This document shows, in pieces, positions 24,282 to 31,431 of a DNA stretch of 34,894 nt (position 1 is the stretch's first letter; each line of letters starts with the position of its first letter). A program made the translations under genes and the position numbers. Source of the DNA: Pelagimonas varians. GTDB taxonomy: Bacteria > Pseudomonadota > Alphaproteobacteria > Rhodobacterales > Rhodobacteraceae. The stretch spans positions 1-34,894 of the forward strand of contig NZ_QKMF01000028.1 in NCBI RefSeq assembly GCF_003208435.1, read 5' to 3'. Under the pieces are notes generated by a model. It made no database searches. It was not told the DNA's origin and was given only the letters and a program-made list of their open reading frames with translations.

Positions 24282-25355
24282 TCAGGCGCTGCGTTCCGCG
24301 TCCAGCTTGCGTTTGAGAATCTGTCGTACCCGCACGCCAGCGCCGTCGGCACCAAGGTTGATTTCGGGGAAATCCAATCCACGCGGGTCCTCTGACACCA
24401 GCCTCTGGATCTTCTGCAACAAATCCTTGTCCTCGTTGAACGCGTCGAGGATGTTGGTCTTGGTCTGATCCAGCACCTCATCACTCACATCTGGCACGTC
24501 GAAGGCCGCCGCAAAGAAGTAATGCGTCTCGCCGCGTTTGCCGGGCGTCACGATATGGGCACCGCGCACAAGGTAGTCGATCCGCTCACCCGGAGCCGCC
24601 GCGATATCATGTACATTCCAGTCCGAGAACGACACTGCCAATGACGGCATGCGCCCTTCTTGTTCACGCTTGACAACTTTCCCGTCCGGGAACCCGAAAC
24701 CGGCGCAAAACAGCGGCGATAGCGGCGAGGGTTCGAAATCTTGTCTGTAAACAATGGACTCCCCTTCCATCGACACGCTGGCCGGATTTTCCCAGTCACC
24801 TTGTTTGAACGTCTTGGCATGCAAAAAGGCGATGTGGGTTAGGTCCAACACGTTTTCACGAATCAACACCCAGTTGGCATCGACCTCCATGTAGGCGGTG
24901 ACAACCGACCAGTCCGGATTGACCTGGTAGCCCATGTCCACCGGAGCATGGTCAATCTTATCCGGGTCCCCCATCCAGATCCAAAGGAACCGACCAGCCT
25001 GACGCAAAGGATAGCTTTGGACCTTGGCCGAGGGTGGAATGGTGCTTTGTGTTGGCACTCTCGTGCATACGCCGTCAGCGCCGAATTGCATACCGTGGTA
25101 GGGGCAGACCAGCTGATCATCGATGACACGCCCCTCGGACAACGGTGCCCAGCGATGCGGGCAGCGATTGTCCAGCGCCACCGGCGTGCCGTCCTTCTTG
25201 CGGTACATCACGACCGGCTTTTCCAAAAGCCAGCGCGCCATCGGCCTGTCGGTCACCTCATCCACATGGGCGGCACACCACCACATGTTGCGCGGATAGT
25301 TGTCATCCAACATCCCGTTCGGGATCAGCTGGGCACCTTTGGTCAGTTCGGTCAT
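24282..25355 (-). CDS. Rieske non-heme iron oxygenase, VanA-like
   Basis: 357 residues. The Rieske [2Fe-2S] domain has Cys65-x-His67 (CPHRWAPLSEG) and Cys84-x2-His87 (CPYHGMQF). The catalytic domain has the mononuclear-iron motif NVLDLTHIAFLH with Asp171, His174 and His179. Length and layout match single-component oxygenase subunits of the vanillate O-demethylase (VanA) class, which remove O- or N-methyl groups as formaldehyde or hydroxylate the substrate. A VanB-like reductase is not present in the window, so electrons must come from elsewhere. The start overlaps the PanB-like stop by 4 bp (ATGA), so the two are translationally coupled. Confidence 0.88.
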   Translation of the reverse strand: MTELTKGAQLIPNGMLDDNYPRNMWWCAAHVDEVTDRPMARWLLEKPVVMYRKKDGTPVALDNRCPHRWAPLSEGRVIDDQLVCPYHGMQFGADGVCTRVPTQSTIPPSAKVQSYPLRQAGRFLWIWMGDPDKIDHAPVDMGYQVNPDWSVVTAYMEVDANWVLIRENVLDLTHIAFLHAKTFKQGDWENPASVSMEGESIVYRQDFEPSPLSPLFCAGFGFPDGKVVKREQEGRMPSLAVSFSDWNVHDIAAAPGERIDYLVRGAHIVTPGKRGETHYFFAAAFDVPDVSDEVLDQTKTNILDAFNEDKDLLQKIQRLVSEDPRGLDFPEINLGADGAGVRVRQILKRKLDAERSA

Positions 25356-26206
25356 TCACCGTCCTCCTTGAGAATGGCAGCAAGCCTTTCGGCTTCTTCC
25401 GGTTTCATCTGATAGGAATGGTCTTCATCTGGAAACGCACCGGCCCGAACATCCCCAGCACAATCCGAGAACGCCTGCACCGCGATATCGGCCATATTGG
25501 CGTAACGTTTGGCGAATTTGGGTTTGAACATGTCGAAGGCTCCGAGCAAATCATAACCATTCAGCATCTGTGCAGTTCCAGCGGCACCGGCTCCGATGGA
25601 AAACGTAAAGATGTCCACGGCCTCATCCACGGCCTTGCTGACCTCGTAGGGCATCGCCTCCATCTCCAGCCCAATGGCGCCGGCCTCTTCAATGGCACGG
25701 GCATTGTCGATGATTTCAAGCGCCGCTTCCGCCGTACGGCCCTGCATCTTGAAACCACCAAATTTGTGCACGTAATGCGGCAACAGCCCGACATGGCTCA
25801 TCACCGGAACCCCGGCATCCGCCACGGCCTTGATGATATCAAACCTCTCGCGCCCGCCCTGCAGCTTTACTGCATCGCAGCCACTTTCCTTCATCAAGCG
25901 TACAGCATTTGTGACGGCCATCTCTGGCGTGGCGTAAGACCCGTAGGGCATCGACACCAAGCACAGTGTGTTCGGTGCGCCTCGACGCACGGCACGCGTG
26001 TGCTCGATCATGTGCTCGACCGTCATCGCCAGCGTGTTTTCATGGCCGTAAAGCGTCATGCCCAGACTGTCGCCAACACCGACGATGTCCACTCCGGCAC
26101 GCTCGGCCCAAGAGGCCGTCAGCACTTCGCCGACAGCCACCATAACCAGCCGTTCGCCGGTCCGTTTTTTTTCCACCAATTCGGGAATTGTCAGTTTCGC
26201 GCGCAT
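25352..26206 (-). CDS. PanB-like hydroxymethyltransferase homologue with altered metal site
   Basis: 284 residues from ATG 26206, preceded by GGGAGGGT. It has the PanB (3-methyl-2-oxobutanoate hydroxymethyltransferase) barrel throughout: VGVGDSLGMTLYGHENTLAM (Asp46), AVRRGAPNTL, SYATPEMAV, AVKLQGGRE (Lys114), SHVGLLPHYVHKFGGFKMQG, GLEMEAMP, SIGAGAAG and KFAKRYANM. True PanB transfers a hydroxymethyl group from 5,10-methylene-tetrahydrofolate in pantothenate synthesis. Compared with remembered E. coli PanB, the second Mg2+ ligand Asp84 is replaced by Ser85 (LCLVSMPYGSYAT instead of LLLADLPFMAYAT), and Glu114 by Gln116. With no panC nearby, but a Rieske oxygenase and a GcvT-like gene in the operon, a catabolic aldol or retro-aldol role is more likely than pantothenate synthesis. 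Confidence 0.85.
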   Translation of the reverse strand: MRAKLTIPELVEKKRTGERLVMVAVGEVLTASWAERAGVDIVGVGDSLGMTLYGHENTLAMTVEHMIEHTRAVRRGAPNTLCLVSMPYGSYATPEMAVTNAVRLMKESGCDAVKLQGGRERFDIIKAVADAGVPVMSHVGLLPHYVHKFGGFKMQGRTAEAALEIIDNARAIEEAGAIGLEMEAMPYEVSKAVDEAVDIFTFSIGAGAAGTAQMLNGYDLLGAFDMFKPKFAKRYANMADIAVQAFSDCAGDVRAGAFPDEDHSYQMKPEEAERLAAILKEDGE

Positions 26207-26230
26207 TTGCACCCTCCCAGCCAGAATCAT

Positions 26231-26246
26231 ATATTATATATAATAT
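26231..26246. promoter_or_regulatory. 16-bp AT palindrome, candidate operator of the PanB-like operon
   Basis: ATATTATATATAATAT is perfectly self-complementary and lies 25 bp upstream of the PanB-like start (26206), just beyond its ribosome-binding site. This position, between the divergent PanB-like operon and the aldo/keto reductase, suits a GntR-type repressor, probably the one encoded at 22416-23078. An AT-only palindrome can also be part of a promoter, so confidence is moderate. Confidence 0.55.
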
Positions 26247-26543
26247 CAAATCTGCAAAGTGGTTTTTCGCATTCTGGTCGACTGCAAATTCCGGAAGCGC
26301 AAGACAGCTAGCCCGCAGGATGCGGACCGGATCGTATGTCACGCGAATGATCGAAAACGAGCCTGACCAAATCACCCGATAAGAAAAGCTGCCATTTTCC
26401 GTTGTGTAAAAGGGGCCGGCGCTGTGAATGCTGGATCCCCCCTGTCCGCAGCCAAATCTGTATCCTCAACGGGTTCCATGATTCAGCACGCTTGGAGAGG
26501 TCATTGAATTGACGTTTCCCCCAGCAAGTCGCAGGCTGTGGGA

Positions 26544-27611
26544 ATGAGCCATATTCAAGCCCCGCGCCCCGCCTACATGACATCTTACACCCCCGCCCGG
26601 GATCGTTATGACCAGATGGTCTATCGCCGTTGCGGCAAGTCCGGCCTGAAGCTGCCTGCGATCAGCCTGGGGCTTTGGCACAACTTTGGCGATGACACGC
26701 CGCATGATGTGAAGCGGGCGATGTGCCGGACAGCCTTTGACGCAGGGATCACGCATTTTGATCTGGCAAATAACTACGGGCCAGAGCCCGGATCAGCTGA
26801 GATCGCTTTTGGCGAGATTATGCGAACCGATTTTCAGGGCTACCGCGACGAGATAGTCATCAGCTCAAAGGCGGGGTACATGATGTGGCCGGGACCATAT
26901 GGTGAGATGGGATCGCGCAAGTATATGATCTCGTCGTGCGATCAGTCTTTGGCACGAATGGGCGTAGACTACGTAGATATTTTCTATTCACACCGCTTCG
27001 ACCCTGAGACACCCTTGGAAGAAACCATGGGCGCGTTGGATCATATCGTGCGCTCCGGGCGGGCTTTGTATGCAGGGATTTCGTCATATAATTCCGAGCG
27101 CACGCGAGAGGCTGCGACGATCTTGAAGGAGCTGGGGACACCCTGCCTGATCCACCAGCCGTCCTATAATATGTTCAACCGCTGGGTTGAGACGGACGGT
27201 CTGCTGGATACACTGGATGATCTGGGCGTCGGATCGATTGCCTTTACGCCGCTGGCCCAAGGGATACTGACGGGCAAGTATCTGAACGGCATCCCCGAAG
27301 GCAGCCGCGCGGCGCAAGGCAAATCGCTGAAAGACGAGATGCTGAATGATAGCGCATTGGCGAGTGTGAGGGCGCTGAATGAAATGGCACAGACCCGCGG
27401 TCAAACACTGGCACAAATGGCGCTCGCTTGGGTGTTGCGCGGCGGGCGGGTGACAACAGCACTGATTGGCGCGTCGAAACCGAGCCAGATCGTTGATTGT
27501 GTGGGCGCTGTTGCGAACCTTGATTTCAGTGCGGATGAGTTGGCGCGAATTGACGAGATCGCCTCGGATGAAGGTATTAATTTATGGGCGAAGTCTTCTG
27601 AGACCGACTGA
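26544..27611 (+). CDS. Aldo/keto reductase, YghZ/MgrA-like
   Basis: 355 residues from ATG 26544; GTG 26538 and ATG 26577 are also possible, and none has a strong ribosome-binding site. The catalytic tetrad is visible as Asp73 and Tyr78 (HFDLANNYGP), Lys109 (ISSKAGY) and His150 (DIFYSHRFD). YRRCGKSGLKLPAISLGLWH and NFGDDTP are typical of the YghZ (L-glyceraldehyde 3-phosphate reductase) group, also related to potassium-channel beta subunits. GASKPSQIVDCVGAV holds the NADP(H) phosphate region. It reduces small aldehydes or ketones with NADPH; aldehyde detoxification or a sugar-like substrate would fit. It is divergent from the PanB-like operon across a 337-bp gap that holds the AT palindrome. 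Confidence 0.87.
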   Translation: MSHIQAPRPAYMTSYTPARDRYDQMVYRRCGKSGLKLPAISLGLWHNFGDDTPHDVKRAMCRTAFDAGITHFDLANNYGPEPGSAEIAFGEIMRTDFQGYRDEIVISSKAGYMMWPGPYGEMGSRKYMISSCDQSLARMGVDYVDIFYSHRFDPETPLEETMGALDHIVRSGRALYAGISSYNSERTREAATILKELGTPCLIHQPSYNMFNRWVETDGLLDTLDDLGVGSIAFTPLAQGILTGKYLNGIPEGSRAAQGKSLKDEMLNDSALASVRALNEMAQTRGQTLAQMALAWVLRGGRVTTALIGASKPSQIVDCVGAVANLDFSADELARIDEIASDEGINLWAKSSETD

Positions 27612-27948
27612 TTTGCCACTCGCAACGTCAAGGCTGGCAATTTGGACTGGCTGGCGGGCCGTTTGATCCTGCCTACAAACGCCATGGCCATCTTACCCGC
27701 AAGGCGGTCAGACGCATTGAGTGATGGGAAACGCGCAGCACCTTGAGTTTGATTTGCTTGCACCAATAGCCGCTATTGTGACCAAGTCATCCCGGTAAGA
27801 AAGCACCATAGCCCCTGCAAAGTGCGGTGCGACAATATAGACAAACTAGTTGCTCATTGCGTTGACAAGCGACACACTAGGTTAACTTTCACCGTGTTGT
27901 GCATTGTCCAAGCACAAACTCAATAACCGGTAACTGAGGGAAGCAATT
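27612..27948. promoter_or_regulatory. Intergenic region upstream of the peptide-type ABC operon
   Basis: No gene is seen in this 337-bp gap. CAATAGC-C-GCTATTG at 27764-27778 is a 15-bp inverted repeat with 7-bp arms, a candidate regulatory site about 170 bp before the operon. TTGACA at 27862-27867 is a perfect -35-like hexamer, but the -10 region at normal spacing is weak (around taacttt). gaggga just before 27949 is the ribosome-binding site. Confidence 0.45.
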
Positions 27949-29529
27949 ATGACTTTAAGCAATCTGGCTATCCGCACTCTGCTTGGCAGTGCACTGTCGG
28001 TGTGCGCCGTGGCAGCGTCGGCGGACGAGTTCCGCTGGGCATCAACGACTGACCCGCAAACGATGGATCCACACGCCGTAAATTCGGCACCTGTGCTTTC
28101 GTTTCTCAATAATATCTATGAAGGTCTGGTGCGGCGCGGGCAGGATATGTCGATCGAGCCATCGTTGGCGACATCGTGGGAACCTTTGGCAGATGAAGAC
28201 GGCTGGCGTTTTAATTTGCGCGAAGGTGTGACGTTTCAAGACGGGGCAGCATTCACCGCAGAGGACGTTTTGTTCTCATATCAGCGCGCTTCGGATGAGA
28301 CAGCAGATGTGCGCTCATGGTTTGCGCCTGTGACTGAGGTCCGCGTTGTCGGGGATTATACGGTTGATTTCATCACAAAGGCTCCAAACCCTTTGTTCCC
28401 GGATTCCATTGCCAACTTTATGATCCTTGATAAAGATTGGGCCGAGAGCAACGACGCCGCTCTTGCGGCACGTGATGCGGAAAACTTCGCAACCATGAAC
28501 GTCAATGGAACTGGACCATTCACGCTGGCCAGCCGTGATCCGGGGGTGCGCACCACATTGGTGCCAAACACTGCTTGGTGGGACGACGTCCAACACAACG
28601 TAACCGAGGCCGTTTTCACACCCATCGGAAACTCTGCCACCGGTTTGGCCGCACTTTTGTCCGGCGAGATCGACTTTATTCAGCCGATCCCCTTGCAGGA
28701 CGTTGCACAGGTTGAAGGACGTGACGGATTCAAAGTTCTGGAAGGTGAAGAAACACGTGTGATCATGTTTGGCTTTGGCCATGAACACGACACACTCCTT
28801 TACTCCTCTGATGTGACCGACGCGAACCCGTTCACCGACCCACGTGTTCGTTTGGCGGCAGCCCATGCCATCGACATCGCGTCTATCGATCGGGTTTTGT
28901 TCCGCGGCAAGATTGAAGCCGCAAGCCAATTGGTTCCTGCTGATATCTCCGGATTTTCCGAGGCCAATCAGGGTCGCGCCGACTTCAATCAGGAACGCGC
29001 CCGTGAACTACTGGCAGAAGCAGGCTACCCAGACGGTTTCTCGTTCGGTCTGAAATGCCCGAATGACCGGTATATCAATGACGAGGCCTTGTGCCGTGCG
29101 GCGGCGTCCATGTTCGCGGCCGTTGGTTTGAACGCCGAACTGTCCACTGGACCGGTCCGCGATTACTGGCCGCAGCTGCGCGAAGATGATTTCGACATGT
29201 ACCTGCTGGGTTGGTCTCCGGGCACGTTCGACATGGAACACCCGGTCCGCTTCTTGTTGCATAGCCAAGACAATGAGAAAAAGCTGGGGTCGTGGAACTT
29301 CGGCAATTACTCCAACGCGCGGGTTGATGAACTGTTGCCGCAGATCCAGCAAGAGATCGATCCCGCTGCCCGCCAAGCCATGCTTGATGAGGTTGTCGCA
29401 ATTACCCAAGAAGAGGTTGCCTATATTCCTCTTTACACACAGCCTTTGATTTGGGCCGCGAAGGATAATGTGGATCTGACGCAACGCGCCGACAACTTCT
29501 TTATGCTGCGCTGGGTGACTGTGAACTGA
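27949..29529 (+). CDS. ABC transporter substrate-binding protein, family 5 (DppA/OppA-like)
   Basis: 526 residues. The N-terminus MTLSNLAIRTLLGSALSVCA is a Sec signal peptide with cleavage likely after AASA. The mature part has the SBP_bac_5 hallmarks FRWASTTDPQTMDPHAVNSA, NIYEGLVRRGQDMSIEPSLA, TSWEPLADEDGWRFNLREGV, NGTGPF and LLAEAGYPDGF. The family binds di- and oligopeptides, nickel complexes, glycosides, opines and other amines, so the ligand cannot be named. It is the first gene of a four-gene importer operon with a good ribosome-binding site (gaggga). Being next to the demethylation module and the aldo/keto reductase, it may import that pathway's substrate. Confidence 0.9.
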   Translation: MTLSNLAIRTLLGSALSVCAVAASADEFRWASTTDPQTMDPHAVNSAPVLSFLNNIYEGLVRRGQDMSIEPSLATSWEPLADEDGWRFNLREGVTFQDGAAFTAEDVLFSYQRASDETADVRSWFAPVTEVRVVGDYTVDFITKAPNPLFPDSIANFMILDKDWAESNDAALAARDAENFATMNVNGTGPFTLASRDPGVRTTLVPNTAWWDDVQHNVTEAVFTPIGNSATGLAALLSGEIDFIQPIPLQDVAQVEGRDGFKVLEGEETRVIMFGFGHEHDTLLYSSDVTDANPFTDPRVRLAAAHAIDIASIDRVLFRGKIEAASQLVPADISGFSEANQGRADFNQERARELLAEAGYPDGFSFGLKCPNDRYINDEALCRAAASMFAAVGLNAELSTGPVRDYWPQLREDDFDMYLLGWSPGTFDMEHPVRFLLHSQDNEKKLGSWNFGNYSNARVDELLPQIQQEIDPAARQAMLDEVVAITQEEVAYIPLYTQPLIWAAKDNVDLTQRADNFFMLRWVTVN

Positions 29530-29554
29530 TCATCAAAAGGTAAGCAAATAGGCG

Positions 29555-30529
29555 ATGGTCTACTTCATACTCAAACGGCTGGTTCAATCCGTCTTCGTGA
29601 TGCTGGCTGTCGCCTTTTTGGCCTTTTCCCTATTCCGGTTCGTAGGTGATCCAATCACCCAAATGACCGGTGTCGAAACCTCCGTTGCGGATCAAGAACG
29701 GCTGCGCGAGGAACTGGGATTGAATGACGCCTTTCTTTTGCAATTCGGGCGTTTCACGGCTGACATTTTGCAAGGTGATTTTGGCTACTCTTACCGAACA
29801 CGCCAGCCCGTTGCACAAATGATCGCGGATCGCATACCTGCCACGCTAGAGTTGGGTCTCGTTGCGCTGCTCATCTCGCTCATCGTTGGTATTCCCGCCG
29901 GTGTTTATACGGCCTTGAAACCACGAGGGTTTGCAACCCAAGCGATTTTGATGACAACCCTTGTTGGTGTGTCCATCCCGACGTTCGTGATCGGTATCAT
30001 GTTGATCTTTATTTTTGGGGTGCAACTCGGATGGTTGCCAACCTTTGGGCGGGGCGGAACCGTGCAAATCGGCGGCTGGGAAAGTTCCCTTTTCACTATC
30101 GAAGGCTGGCGCGCGCTTTTGCTTCCGGCCCTCACGCTCGGTGTGTATCAGCTGACTTTAACGATGCGCCTGGTGCGGGCCGAAATGATGGAAGTCATGC
30201 GCACCGATTACATCCGGTTCGCGATGGCGCGGGGTGTGCCGATGAAAAAGCTGCATTACAAGCACGCGCTTGCCAACACGATGGTGCCCGTCATAACGAT
30301 TATTGGATTGCAGTTTGGTGGCGTCATTGCCTTTTCAATCGTCACCGAAAGCGTCTTTCAATGGCCCGGCATGGGCTTGTTGTTCCTTGAATCCATCCGC
30401 TTTGTCGATATCCCAGTGATGGGTGTATACCTTGTTGTCATTGCCTTTTTCTTTGTGCTTGTGAATCTGCTCGTTGATTTGCTTTACGTCGCCATTGATC
30501 CGCGATTGCGCGTGAGAGACGTGCAATGA
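29555..30529 (+). CDS. ABC transporter permease, DppB/OppB-like
   Basis: 324 residues. It opens with MVYFILKRLVQSVFVMLAVA and has the family's GDFGYSYRTRQPVAQMIADR loop, then about six helices and the coupling motif RTDYIRFAMARGVPMKKLHY, ending with AIDPRLRVRD. It is one half of the inner-membrane channel. It starts 25 bp after the binding-protein gene, and its stop overlaps the next start by 4 bp. Confidence 0.93.
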   Translation: MVYFILKRLVQSVFVMLAVAFLAFSLFRFVGDPITQMTGVETSVADQERLREELGLNDAFLLQFGRFTADILQGDFGYSYRTRQPVAQMIADRIPATLELGLVALLISLIVGIPAGVYTALKPRGFATQAILMTTLVGVSIPTFVIGIMLIFIFGVQLGWLPTFGRGGTVQIGGWESSLFTIEGWRALLLPALTLGVYQLTLTMRLVRAEMMEVMRTDYIRFAMARGVPMKKLHYKHALANTMVPVITIIGLQFGGVIAFSIVTESVFQWPGMGLLFLESIRFVDIPVMGVYLVVIAFFFVLVNLLVDLLYVAIDPRLRVRDVQ

Positions 30530-31431
30530 TTGCGTTCCTGAAACGATATGAAGGCCTTTGGCTTTTTGTCCACTCACCTGCGGCAATCATGGCTGCCGTT
30601 GTTGCGGTGGTGATCTTGGTCGGTGCGGTCCTTGCGCCTTGGATCGCGTTGGTGAATCCTTACGATCTATCGTCATTTAGCCTGTTCGACGGGCTGCTGC
30701 CACCTGTCTGGGAAGACGGTTCCAACCCGAAATTCCTGCTTGGGACCGATGATCAGGGACGCGATATGATCTCTTCAATCCTTTACGGTGCGCGACTGTC
30801 CCTTGTCATTGGCATTGCCGCCCTGACGATTGCAGCTGTGCTTGGGGTTGGACTTGGCCTTGCCGCTGGATACTATGGGGGGCGGTTTGATGCCATCGTC
30901 ATGCGTATTGCGGACGTCCAGCTTGCCTTGCCGGCGATCCTGACGGCACTGCTGATTGACGGTATTGCACGCGGTATACTTCCTGCTGCAATCCAACAGG
31001 ACTTGCGGGTTGCCGTGCTGACCCTTGCGATTGCTTTGTCGCTTTGGGTCAATTTCGCACGAACCGCCCGCGCTTCAACGTTTGTGCAGATGAACAAGGA
31101 ATATGTTCAGGCCGCCATTATGATGGGCCAGCGTCCGAGCCGTGTCATGTTCGTGCATATCCTACCGAATATTTTGGGTCCTTTGCTTGTCATCATGACT
31201 GTCGATCTGGCCTCTGCGATCTTGCTAGAGGCGACGCTGTCCTTTCTAGGCATCGGCCTGCCCGCAGACAGTCCCAGCCTCGGGACACTGATCCGCATCG
31301 GGATGCAGTTCCTGCTGTCAGGCGAATGGTGGATTTTGTGGATTCCGACTTTGTTCCTTGTGGCGCTGGTTGTATCGATCAACATTCTTGGCGACTTCTT
31401 GCGCGATGTCTTTAACCCGAGGTTGCGGTAG
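30526..31431 (+). CDS. ABC transporter permease, DppC/OppC-like
   Basis: 301 residues. It shows the DppC features KFLLGTDDQGRDMISSILYG and ARLSLVIGIAALTIA, the coupling region NKEYVQAAIMMGQRPSRVMF, and LEATLSFLGIGLPADSPSLG before the C-terminal helix and VFNPRLR end. It pairs with the preceding DppB-like protein. The ATG overlaps the previous stop, and the next gene begins immediately after this stop, so the operon is tightly coupled. Confidence 0.93.
   Translation: MIAFLKRYEGLWLFVHSPAAIMAAVVAVVILVGAVLAPWIALVNPYDLSSFSLFDGLLPPVWEDGSNPKFLLGTDDQGRDMISSILYGARLSLVIGIAALTIAAVLGVGLGLAAGYYGGRFDAIVMRIADVQLALPAILTALLIDGIARGILPAAIQQDLRVAVLTLAIALSLWVNFARTARASTFVQMNKEYVQAAIMMGQRPSRVMFVHILPNILGPLLVIMTVDLASAILLEATLSFLGIGLPADSPSLGTLIRIGMQFLLSGEWWILWIPTLFLVALVVSINILGDFLRDVFNPRLR

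Noticed and set aside
26175-26190. Third copy of the ACCAAT...ATTGG-like site inside the PanB-like gene
   Set aside because: The half-sites are imperfect, the spacing differs and the sequence lies in the coding region (IPELVE), so it is probably chance.
25145-26311. 388-codon open frame on the plus strand opposite the Rieske and PanB-like genes
   Set aside because: It runs antisense to two genes with clear family motifs, has no recognisable domain, and long antisense frames are common in GC-biased coding DNA.
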